DNA from: Beroe forskalii | Lineage: Eukaryota > Ctenophora > Nuda > Beroida > Beroidae | Direction of reading: 5' to 3' | Assembly (NCBI GenBank): GCA_011033025.1 | Contig: WFMF01000487.1 | Coordinates: 61,810 to 125,809 of the forward strand | DNA length: 64,000 nt | Part shown: one piece after another, positions 1-12,300 of the stretch | How positions within the stretch are numbered: position 1 is the first letter of the stretch | Layout of the letters: each line of letters begins with the position of its first letter | The notes under the pieces: model-generated | What the model was told of the DNA's origin: nothing | The model's input: the letters and a program-made list of their open reading frames with translations, nothing else | Database searches by the model: none | Made by a program: the position numbers and the translations under genes

Positions 1-330
1 TACCATGACAACATGCGCAGAGTAAGGGCGAAAACTAATTAATCTTTGACTCGTGATGATAATAACATAGTTATGAAATAGTTATGATAGATGTGTAATC
101 ATTTGCAAATGGCAGTGATAAGATGACGGTTTGTGAGCCAATCAGCGGAGCTTTCGCCCACAATTCTTCCCCACAGTTGCCCAAGGAGAAGTACAGACAC
201 TTACCATTTACCACTTAGATACTTAAACAATATAGGAATTGCAAGTTCGGACTAAAAATTTTTTGGCATTAATACATAAAAAATAAGCTGAGCTTTAAAC
301 CAAGCAGACATGTATATAATATCTTAATAC
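1..330 (-). other. HUWE1 intron, no feature seen
   Basis: These bases lie left of the last recognisable HUWE1 exon (331-392) and should be the 5' part of its following intron. No coding similarity or repeat was seen here. Confidence 0.6.
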
Positions 331-3300
331 CTTGAAGGAATGGTGGTGTACACGGTTCTTGCTCGTTGCTCTGATCTGATACGCTCGTAATCCTGTACCA
401 AATCCTACGGGTCGTGAAGTCAGAGAAAATCCAAAATATTTCCATCAAACATCAATTTCATTTTTGAAGGATTCAAATTCTAATTCCCCTCGCCCATCAA
501 ATGCCTACTGCCGGATCTATAACATAGACTAAAAAAAGCAGAGGTATAGACCTCGTTGAGAGAGTTTAGTTGGCTCTCCTCCATGTCAGCCAGAACACTT
601 CGTCTTAGAGATGTCGGGAGAGACATCAGCACATCACTCGGGTTGTAAGATTCTGCGCGGTCTGTAAGGGGAGGATTTAAAATGTTGTCATCAAGGTGAC
701 AACACAGAGTACAGAATAGAAAGAAATACGGAAACAATGGAACGTAATTTTCATAATATCGTCTTGAAATGTCGAAAAACTTATCGAATCACACCTGCAG
801 AAGCTGGCAGAGCCTCGACCGTTGTCCGTTGCTGGGACGCTGCGACCCGTCGCTGCCTCTCCAACGCCGCGCTCTGCTCCAACAGCACTTCCATCCTGAT
901 GCTGTCCGGCAAAGCCTCCAGGAAAGAGGGATCGATCCCTTCAGGCACCGGGATACCGTCTATGTAGACAGTGTTCACTGCCGATGGTGGCTCAGTGGTG
1001 GCAGTGGCTGAGACGGCAGTGTCAGCAGTGTCTGCCGAGGCGGCGAGCGCGGCGGCGGCAGTGGGTGGCTGTATTCGAGTAGGGGTCGTCTCATCAACAA
1101 CAGGTGTTCTGTTAGCAGGAGTTTCAGAGGCAGGGATGGTGGTGGAAGAGGAGGCTGGGGTGGTTGCCTCAGAGGCAGCATCTCCTGACGTAGCGGTGGG
1201 GGTTTGGTCTGTGGTGGAAGCGACAGGGGTGTAGAACGCACTGTCCTGCGCAGGACCTCCGAAGTAGTCGAGGCTGGGGGTCAGGGGTTCTTGGAGGGGG
1301 CTGGATTCTGACATGGGCGAGTAGGTGGGGGAGAACTGTTCAGCAGCACGTTCTACTTGCTCTCCTGTACCAGCTGAGGGGATGGTTGTAGTTCAAAACG
1401 TGGGTGAATTGATGATGATCTACCTTAGAAAAGAACGATGATTCAGTTTTCAAACTCTATCACCATTCATTAAAATTTCATTAAAACTGAGAAGGAAATC
1501 TACTCGCCAGCTGAGCTCTGCGGGGTGTTCCAACTCATGGACGACCCCACCGAAGTGAGAGAACTATCACTGTCCTCCTGCAGCAGATGGGGGATGTCTG
1601 GAGCAATCAGTCCGGAGGAGGGTGGAGCCCCACTCCCTGATCCTTCAGTGGCAGATACAGGTGGCGGGAGGGCGTCTTCAAATCCACTGCTGAGGTAGAG
1701 GATGCCCAGTTAAATCTCGTAAAACAAAAAAGAATAAAACGTCATAATGCGGAATGGATTTATTGCCTCTGGCTTGGTTTCGGCACATAACCACATTTTA
1801 AAGCTATCTACGAAAAGGTGATAATGGCTGCTTAATCATTGTTCAATAACCCACCTGCCCTCACTCCCAGCCCTACTGGCCATGTTCAGTGAAGAACTCA
1901 GCAGTGGGCTCAAATCATCAGACGGCGAGGCGTTGTTCTCTATACCGCCCCCACTCGCACTAAGTCCACTCGAGGAGTTCGCCTCATCGTTCCCTGGAGC
2001 CAAGGTGTCTGCTGCTCCATACACAGTTAATCCACCATTCCTTCCAGTCACTTCGTTCACAATGAACTCTAACTCTAACAGCTGTTCATGCTGCTGGCGA
2101 TCTGCGGCTGTGGTGTCCTCGGAGGGAGGGGTGTTGTCAGAGGGGGGGTTCTGGGGCTGGGTCAGAGGGGGCAGCTGGAGGGTCAACACCACCATCAGCA
2201 GCTGTGGAGAGGGTTCCACCTTCTTCAGAGGGGATCTCATCAGCAACAAGGGTAGTCTCAGCTTTAGCCTGTCAGGGAAGATAAATGAAGAGGGAGTCAG
2301 TACTCAGTGCTACTCAATTATCACAAAATTTCAAAGCTCGGTGAAGATCGAAAGGTTTAAAATTCGCTTATAATTTCAAAAGCTCAGCCCTCAGCTTTCA
2401 GATACAATATTACCTTCTCAGCTTCTTCGGCAGCCTTAGCTGCAGCTTCTTCCTCAGCTTTCTTCTTAGCTGCATCTTCCTCCTTTATCTCTTGTATACG
2501 AGCATCCTTTATAACGCTCACTTCAGCATCGAAATGCCTGCAATAAGGCGTCAGTCATTGTCAGTCAGAAGGAAACAAGTGAATCCATATTCATCCAAAT
2601 TATGAAAGTTCAGAAAACCAACAGTTACCTATAATAAGGCCACCGCCGCAATTTACTGCCTTCTTTCAAATGACTAAGTACTTTTACACGTGACATTCAG
2701 ATGATGTCAACGTACCCTTGGAGGTGTGATATGATGGGAGGTTTAACCAGTTGTACCAGGTCTTGTAGTGACAACCCATCCAGAACCTGGGCTTCTTCTC
2801 TCCACCGTGACAATGCACTGGGGAGAGTCAACACTGCTTCCGCTGGGAATGGAAGGAGTGGAATTCAGTTCTGTGCAAGGCTTATTCCTGTTTCAAGGTA
2901 CAAAACCGCAGAGAAATGCAGTGTTTTTTGATCAAATGAGAGCCAAAAAGAATATTTTGCCATAAAACTCATTCAAAACAACTCACAAGTGGTTCCCACA
3001 GGATTGAAATCATTGAGCTCCGAATTCAGCAGTTCATCCCGGGTAACGAGTGAGTTCTGATCGAAGACATGGACTCGGGATGCCCGGCTCCGGGAGGAGC
3101 CGAGCAGGACGGCGTCAGCCCCGGAGTTTAGCAGTCGTCGGAGGAAGGGAGCACCAGTGTCCGAGTCTAGGAGACGGGGAATGCGGGAAGTGGTACCTGT
3201 AACTAACCCTGGGTAGAGGGGGGCTTCAGGAATCAGAAAATCAGGGAGGGAATTTACGTATTTTTAGATATCGGTACAATGCGAAGTACCGGATTTTAGA

Positions 3301-6300
3301 TCTAAAAAGACAAAAACAATTTGATCATACTTGACATGCTATTTGAACAAAATACAATTCTTCGAACTCCCAATGGAGCTTGTTTCCATACCTGCCGCAG
3401 TGTTGGCAGCTGAGGCATTATCAGTGCCATTTGTAGTGGAGCTAACATCCGAGTTTCTCATCAACAGGGGATGTGATGTCGGTAGCCCTGAACTGGTCGA
3501 GCCATTAGCTCGAGCCCGGGCCCGAGCCAACGGACTGTTGTGTGACCATCTGAAGTTGTTTCGGGCAGTGTTGAGACGAGAAGTGTTCATTACCGCAACC
3601 AACTGCTCTTCTTCCTCGTTCTGAACGGTAAATAAATTGAACGGTAATTTCAAATAATTAAACAGAACAACCAGATACAGATAAACCAGATACAGGGTTA
3701 GATCATGAAAATGTGATATGTATTTTAGGTAAACCAAACAGAGACTAGCATACCAATATATCGAGGTTGAACCTATCGGTTCTGGTGGTGTTGAAGACGA
3801 GATTAGCAGTCTCATCTAAGTCCATATCCTCGTCTCCATCGTCATCCACCTCCATGTCACTTCCCTCATCCTCATCTACCATGTTAGCATCCGCCTCATC
3901 AGCTGCATCTGGTGAGAAGGGGGACACAGTCAGTTAGAATTAGAATATCAGACCTTACAATACATCGAGATTGTGTCAGTCTCGAAAGTCGAATTTTCAA
4001 GAGTTATTGTAGCCTGCAGGGACAGATGAAAATTCGGGGATAGAAGGGTTTTTTCCATACCATCAGCAACACGATCGTCATCCTCTCCATGATTCTCATC
4101 GTCTTCTTCGTCATCGTCGTCTTCGTCGTCATCATCTTCGTCGTCGTCGTCGCCCTCATCTCCCTCGTCATCGTCGTCACTGAAGCTGTCTCCTTCGTCT
4201 TCTTCTCCGTCGTCTCGTGAGTAGTCCTGGAGTGCAAGCACGTCGTCAACCTGTACAGTTCGATGTCCACAGGTCAGGATAACAGCAGGTTAGTTAGACT
4301 TCTTAGTGGCGTTTGAGACTTCAAACTTCAAAGCAATGCCACAAAAGTTGCAGGATAAATCGAAAAACAAATCTTGACAATCACCCAAAAAACTAGATCA
4401 GTATACACTTAGTCAGGGGGCTGGCAAGCCCCCCGCGGCGGTTTGCGAGCCCGAGGGCCCGAAGGGCCCGAGGGCGAGCATTGGACGGCGAACCTAACAG
4501 TGCGAGGGCCGAAGGCCCGAGCTGCAGCCTGAGGACCCGAAGGGTCCGAGGGCGAGCATTGGACGGCGATTCTAACAGAGAAATCTCATGTATTTCCCCA
4601 CATTTCTGAAGAAATTTGGGCAATTTCCCGTTATTGGATTTCCACCAAAATCGATACGTCGCATGTTTGAGGGTCAAAGGTGCAACTGTCAAAAAATTTC
4701 AGATCGATTGGATAAAAGATGCCCAAGTTATGACAACTTATTCGCACTGAAATCACACGCGATGCGTACGCATCGCTGCGCTTACAGCCCCAACTATATG
4801 TTTTCATGGATTCGCCGAATTTCAAAAATTTTACGGTACGTTCCCGACGATTAAATGAATTGAAAATTGAGTTTCCGCGCCTTCGCTGTGCGCGCACGGA
4901 GTTTAAAATTTGAGATCAATTCGTTCAGAAATGGCTGAGTTATAACTACTTGAAATCGCCAAAATTGAGGGTGTTCTTGTTAAAAAGGGTTATGACTGAT
5001 ACATATACGAGAGATGACGCTTTTAGTGCAAGAAGTATACCCTATTTAAACGGCCCTATCTCGGGAACGGTAAAAGATACAGAGCTCATCGACCCAGCGT
5101 TGGAAAGTAGAAGGATAGAACTTGCGAAAAATGCCCTTAAAAAACTATTTTACGTCACGATAATGACGTCATAATGACGTCACAAAACTAAGAATTTCAA
5201 ATGTCGATTTTCCCAAAAATAGGCGTTTTTCAAACGCAATTTTTCGGTATGAAGGACTCGAGATAGGAAAAAATGCTCCTCCTAGCGTGGAAAGAAAATT
5301 TAATGTACTTTTTAAAATGTGGTTGAAAGTTCTAAGCTCCCCAGCATCTTTGAGATATATGCGATTGTTTGAAACACTTTGACACGAAAAAGTCCCAAAA
5401 ATGGCAAAACTTGTGAAGCTAGTGGAGAGAGAACAGGACAACCCCAGAACTTCATCTTTGGATATGTTGTCGGTCATAGTCCCAATTGTTAATGAATGGG
5501 TCTCAGATAGCTTATCTAATTTTATGACGTAATTGTGACGTCATCAGTAATACTAGGTAACGCGAATTTTACGCGCGATTTGACGCGAAATTTCAATATC
5601 TGGGCACAGAAAAATTGATTCGTTTTTCCCCAAAACCAAAAGGATTTGTTGTGATGGTCCGCGGCGGTTTTAAGGCGTTCTTTACTGTAAAACCCATGAT
5701 ACAGAAAGAACGCGACGGTTAAAACTGCCGCAACGGCACTTTCTTTGATGCATTAAAGTTACGTGAATGCTGTATATTGTGACGTTGCAGCAGTTTTAAC
5801 CGTCGCGTTCTTTCTCATATCATGGGTTTTACAGTAAAGAACGCCTTAAAACCGCCGCGGACCATCACAACCAAATCCTTTTTGGTTTTGGGAAAAAATA
5901 GCTTAATATTGTTTGCTTACCGGTTGATCAACTCTTTCCGCAAATTCCTGAAGAAGATCCCGGTGATTAGAAGACAATTTCAAACTACTGTAGAGTGCTA
6001 TAATAAATTTGACACAAAATGATCAACTCAAAAAGTTTTGGTCAATTTAAAAAAGCGATGTGTTCATGAAATGATCAACTCACGAAGCACTGCTCCCGGT
6101 TGCCTCCCGGACTGTTCCTGACAGCTTGCTCCCCCTCCTCCCTACCATCACTACCCTCGTCATCGTCTCCTCCACCTGAACGAGCAGACCAACTCGTGCT
6201 CGCTGGAGGGAACGAGGGGCGGGTTTGGGTTTAAATAGTACTCAGAATTATATAATTGGTCAAAGCGGCAAAGATGAGTTTCAGAGAGCATAGATTTACA

Positions 6301-9300
6301 TGAAGATTGCTTGACTTTAAGCACAGATTAAACCATGTTTTTTTCCTCACCGTTGGTCAAAGCTCAGACATTTCAGCAACGATGAGTTTCCGCGATCATA
6401 AATTTACATGAAGATTGCTTGAGAGTTGGCACAGATTAAGCCATGTTTTATTATTTTCCTGTTTTCCTTACCGTTGTTAGTGAGAGGAATGTGCTGCATG
6501 GGTCTTGACACCACATCCAGAGTATCAATATCATCGTGCGAGGAGCTGACCAGGATGTTAGCTGCAGAGTTGGAAGGCAGAGTCCCCTCCAACAATTGAT
6601 CCACTACATTGTTCAGGATCAGATCACCGAGCGTCTCCTCCCTCTCCCCTCCTTCTCTTCCTCCTTCCCTGCCTTCTCTTCCTCCTCCTACTCCTCCACC
6701 GCTCTCAGACTTGTCACTGCCTTCTGATTTACCTTCTTTGGGGGTGTTCTCTGCAAGTACAGCCTGGAAGGGAATGGGATGTGGAGGAAGGGCTCTTCAA
6801 AACTCAAGAATATAAAATAAAACCAGCCGATTATAAAGCATAGAATTGTTTCGTTTAAGATTGGTCTTATAGCAGACGGGAATAATGATCTCCACTTACT
6901 GTATGTGTATGAGGCGTGTAAGAACTTCCAGGGGTTTGAGGCACTGGTTGATGGTAACAGCCATGTGAGGCGAGGAGAGGTCCAACTTGTGGGGCACTTG
7001 GGCCAGATCACTCACCACACCTAGACAAAACATGGAGTGAAACTTTGCTTTGTTATTTCTCATACAAAACGTATCTTGAAACTGATTTAAAAAATAGGGA
7101 TCAATTTGAAATCTTCTTAAGTTCTAAATCGAACTTTCTTAGTCTGGAATTCATCTGGCATTTTCAATAAATTGAACCTTTAGCAATGAGAAGCTTAGCG
7201 ATATAGGGCGGGGACTGTGAACTGATGCTGCTGTTAAGATGGAACGGGTCTATGGTAGTGGGGATGTTGTAAGGGCCCCTGGGATCCAGGATGATGCTCA
7301 TCAGGGACACTATCGCTTGTATCTTGGAGTGCTTGGCTGGTGATTCGGGCGTATCTGGAATTAGAGACGTTTACCAATTATTTTCCAATTTATTAGGTTT
7401 ACCAATCATCAATTAATGATGAGTCAGGAATGAAGTTAATCCTGAATCTTTAGGAGACTATCGATTATTACATTATCAGAATTTTATGTGACGACGACAA
7501 GCAAGATACTAACTGAGTGAGCTAATGAAGGAAAGTCTGATCTGATCCACAAGTTTCTCCTTAGCGGGATCAGTAGAGTTGCTCGCAGCCACGGTGGACA
7601 GGATCATCTTGGCGTGTTCGTGCGTGTCCTCCCGACCAGGGGGCGCGTCCTTGGCGGGGGGCGCCAGCAAGTTGTCCATGATGAAGGTCAGGGCGGACAC
7701 GCTCTAAGATAAGAGGAGAAATAGGTGAGTAAACGAATTAGCACAACCAACTGAGTAATCGGAAAGAAAGGGTTCATTTTATTAAAAAGGAAATCCTACA
7801 AACACATCAAGCAGGCGAAACAAAGGCTTCTAAATCTCCGATATGGCATCTCACCTCCCCATCTTTGTTGAGCACAGTCTGGTCTATGATGAACTCCGCC
7901 ACTCCAGGATAGCTCTTCACAGCTTCCGATAACATCTTCAGTATTGCTGATTGAGTAACCAGGAACTTCTTAGGACTCGATGCCGTAGTAGCGGCTTTGG
8001 TCTTCTCTTTTTGTTCCGTGTGTCCTGTGTCAAGAGGGCAAATTATGATATCGGTGATGAAATTTTGATTTTTAGAATTAAAGTTACTTATGCATAATTT
8101 AGTTTCAAAATGATCTTGAGTATAAGCAATCAACTGCATAAACTGCATATCATATTTACCAGTTTTCCTGCGCTTCTTGGGTGCCCTCACAGAATCAGCC
8201 GAGTTGAAGGAAGTGGAATGTTCCTCGGAAGAGAATAGCTGTTCCGAGGAAGCAGCCACCGCCTCACTCCTCTCCACCAGTTTGGGAAGGTTCTCCTCGG
8301 AGGTGTGGAAGAGGACAGTTAGTCGGCCTAGGAGGGTGGAGATGGCCATGCTGGCGAGGGGTGATACCGTGCACCGGTCGTTTTGGAGCTTGTCACCGAT
8401 AGTCTTGATAGCATAGGGTTCCTGAGGTGGGGGTTGTAATGCATTCAAGGACTTCAAAAGTACATTATCAGGATTTTATGAAACATTCAGTTATTTTTGT
8501 AGCGCAGCTGAGGACAATTTATAGCTAAAAATTTAAGATTAACTCGACAATAATTCAAACCAAACAAACCTTGAGAATGGAAGAGAGATCGTTGGGATCA
8601 GGAAGTGTTTTGATGGTTTCCTTCAAGTTGGGAGGTACAGTAAACCTCAGGTACTTTTCACAGGTCTCAGTGAAGATGTGCTGGGCACGGGAAGCTACGG
8701 GTGCTAGCCGTTGCAGCATGTTGTGGATCTCCTGGAGGGATAAGAGTGTGGGTTTACGGTCTGAATTTCAGACTGTCTGAAGAAACTAGATAATTGTTAG
8801 TGTATTACTCCTGTACCTAATCTATGGAAAAATGGAATGTGAACATATAGCATTATTTATGGCTAGTACCTTTTCCGCAAATTACCGCGCTTGCTTTCTA
8901 CCTAGTTCTTCCTACCTTTATATTCCCACTGTTCCTACTCTCAGGATTATCATCAGTTACAGTACCAGCCAGGTAGCCCAGTACGGTGTTCTCTACCGTA
9001 CACCTCAGTGTCCAGTCATCTTCCAGTAGGTGCCGGAATATCAGGGTGGACAGGGAGGCGAACCCAGTGAACATGGACGTCTGGGGAGATGGGGAGAAAA
9101 TAATGGTATACAAAATTCTATCTTTGTATCTATGAAGTGCACGGAGATTTGAAAATCATTCTATACACTATAATGTCTTCTTTCCAGGCACATTTTTCCA
9201 TACCTCCTTGAGATGCATGACATGGTTGAGGCCGTTGTTTTCCGCAAAGAGTTGAGCATGCTTGTGGTTCCTTGTGAATCTCAGGAGCAGGCGCATAAGT

Positions 9301-12300
9301 GCCTGAACGGCGTCAGCATCTTGGGTATAACCCAAAATCTTAGTGCACAACCTGCCAGTGAAGGGAAATTAATTTCAAAAACAGCTATGAACAATTTTCA
9401 ATTTCAGATGGAAAGAGTGATATATCGTTATGAATAAGGTCAGTGGTCACTGACCAGAGACCACTAGGGAAATATTATCGCCAAGACTCACACAACGATT
9501 TCAGATATCTGCGCATCATTGAAGTGATCGACTGTCTGCATTGAGTCTACATCCATAGTCTCATCCTTAGCTGGAGTCTTGCCACTGTCTGGTTTCTTAT
9601 CGGACTCGCTCTTCTTCTCTGTGTTCTCGCTACTGTCCACTGAGATGTTCTCACTGGAAGTACTGGAGGAGGACTGCTCCTGAGGATCTACGGCAGAAAC
9701 TCCTGGGAATGGAAGAGATGTCGGTCATTCTTTTAAATAGTTGTTTTAATTTCTGGAAATGCGGTAGTTTGTTTCAGATAAATTATGATCATTTCTTGCT
9801 TCCACTTGAGCACGAAACCAGGTTTTACAAAAGCAAACCTGAAGTGGATGGCTCGGTTGGTGAGGGCAAGAGACCAGGTTTTGGGATTCTCATGACAGGT
9901 CGCGGGGCTCCGTTCTCTTCGTTTATCTGGTAGTGACGTAGGTTACTAAAATAATCTATTGAAGATCAATGGAAATTGATAAGTTTACATTTTGCAAGAA
10001 AGGCTACCAGTTCAGACGGTCAAGCTCTGTATTATTCCTGCGTAATGATCTACCGAGGGCAGATTTTGTGACCCAGTGCAGGTTTTGTAACCCAGGCCTC
10101 TATAACTGTACCTGTGTCATGATGTTGAAGAGAACCAGGTAGTGTGTATAACTGTATCTGTGTCATGATGTTGAAGAGGACCAGGTAGTGTCTTCTCCCA
10201 CTACTAAAACACACCTCCTCCTCCCCCGCAAGATACGCCTTCTCAATCGTAGTGTTACTGCTCGTGTGGTAGTTCACCCACCTGAAGGAGGAAATAATTA
10301 GAATGGGTAAAGTTGATTTGGTGTAGATATTATTGAAATACTTCCAAGTGAGTACCACGCGTGATCCATAGCGCGTGATCCGTAGCGCGTGATCCATAAC
10401 GCGTGATCTATAACGCGTGATCCATAACACGTGATCAGTTATAATCTAATTGAGCAAAACAAGTGGTAGTTACTCACCTGTTGTGTCGTTCCTCGTAGTA
10501 CTGCCAGATGTGTTCCACCTGCGGGGAAACATGAGTTTAAAGCAACAGCAGATGGTGTCAAATAAATCTCTCAGAATAATCACATATATAACTTCGATAT
10601 TCATCGAACTTTTTGTTGGTTAGTCAGTAAAACATACAGTTTTGCAGCAATTACTTCGTGATTACATCGTTAGCTCCAATTTGATAGAATTGTGGTAAAG
10701 TTTGAAACCTAACCTACCTTAGGAAGACTATTCCTCCTCTTGACCATGGTAGCTAACTTCTCATGTACATCAAAGAGCAGAATAAGAGGGGTGAGCCAGC
10801 CAGGGGGCTTACTTTCAGTGTTCACTTCCTGGACACAAAGAAAAAGCTTGTTATAAATGGCATGAATTCTATCATGGAAACGCCTTTGGTATTCATAGAC
10901 CTGGTGAATCAAGAGGTCTAGACTTGGAATAATTTGGTATACCAGCAAAGTAACATGACGAAGCCAAGTTACCGGACTGACAATCAAACAGTCAGACAAA
11001 CCTTCATGATATGGTTGGTGTAGAGTCTCAGTAGGGTAATGAAGTGCTTGTCAAACAGCGTTGTTTCACTGAACAGCTCTCCACACGAAAACATCAAATC
11101 CTGGGATTGGAGATTCGTCAGATCGTCATTCGAAGTAATATAGATTCGGATAACATTATGACATTCACATTTGGCAACATATTCTCATTGAAATCATAAA
11201 CATCGACGAACCGTGCCAAGTCGTATTCTAATTAAAAACCGCCAAAATGCACCAAGTGAAGCATATGATTATGCCGTTTTAGAGTATATGAGTTAATAAT
11301 ACATCTAAAATCTGTTGCATATGTATCTCTTGAGTCAGATACACTTTACCACTTGTAATGTTGTAAAGTTTTATGCTCAACAAGATCAATTTAAAGGGAT
11401 CCATATCGCTTGTAGAAAAACCACAGCTGCCGTTGGCTAAAATATTAGCATTATAAAATCTACCAGAAAATAGAAACTAAAACAAAACATTTCCTTGTGT
11501 TTGGAAACAGAACTGGGACTCTTTACCTCGCTGATGAGCAGAAGGCAGTGCATGTAAGCACCGAGCACAGCAATTCTCTTGTTGTTGATTTGGGCAGAGT
11601 AGTTGGACTCGTTTAGGCAATCTATCACGTGCTTCACACCCTCCACAACCTGTAGGAGGAAGAGGATCTTATTTCAATGCCGTCGAAGTTTACTTCCGCT
11701 CCAAGGCATGCAGGTTATGATATGAAGGATTCATGACCCCTGAGGAAGCAAAAAGTTCAATCCAAACGTCTTCTCCAAATGAATTTCAAGCAAAAAAGGC
11801 TGGAGGTACTCACAAGCGGCAGTATTCTGGATATGGTATCTGCTCTCGACTGATCCCCTTTCCTATCCATGATAACAGCTAACAGGTCTCCTATCTTAAA
11901 CACCGCCGAGGGTACGTCCTCCAACAGCTTGATACATCCCGCTGGAATGTGAAAACAATTCTAAAATCTTAATAAAATGCGTAAAAATTGCAAAATTTGC
12001 TAACGTTAAGAGAAATTCCTTCATCCTGAGCAGTTTAAATTTGTTGTTTAAAAATAACATAGAATACAGGATAACACAGAATTCATTTGTGTAACTGCAG
12101 ATTGCAGTGAGATGAATCACAGGATAAACCACAGCACACTCACCGAGTATCTTATCGTACAAACTCCACAACTTATCATCCGTCACGAACTCTATCTCCT
12201 GCTTCTCCTCCACAACTGCCTCGTTCTTGTCTCCTCCCTCCGTAGAGTTATGAGCTTCCTCTTCCACTGCCAGCGACATGGCAATGGCTTGCATCATCGC

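Larger units (their letters stand above)
3754..6763 (-). other. HUWE1: HUWE1 acidic low-complexity exons
   Basis: Exons 6472-6763 (Gly/Glu/Arg-rich, then [17 protein letters not shown]), 6084-6175, 4061-4250 (almost pure Asp/Glu) and 3754-3908 ([20 protein letters not shown]) match the long acidic segment before the UBM region of human HUWE1. Its usual role is not well defined; it is thought to be a flexible, charge-based contact surface. The 1.8-kb intron between 4251 and 6083 is the longest in this gene and is filled with repeats. Confidence 0.88.

Noticed and set aside
781-1314. Plus-strand frames opposite HUWE1 exons
   Set aside because: They are shadows of the Ser/Thr/Pro-rich HUWE1 exon in the antisense direction.
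1507-1515. 9-bp repeat CCAGCTGAG at both ends of the 1375-1506 intron, taken first as a CT-AG junction
   Set aside because: A canonical donor (ATGA|GTTGGA) upstream restores the frame, so a non-canonical intron is not required.
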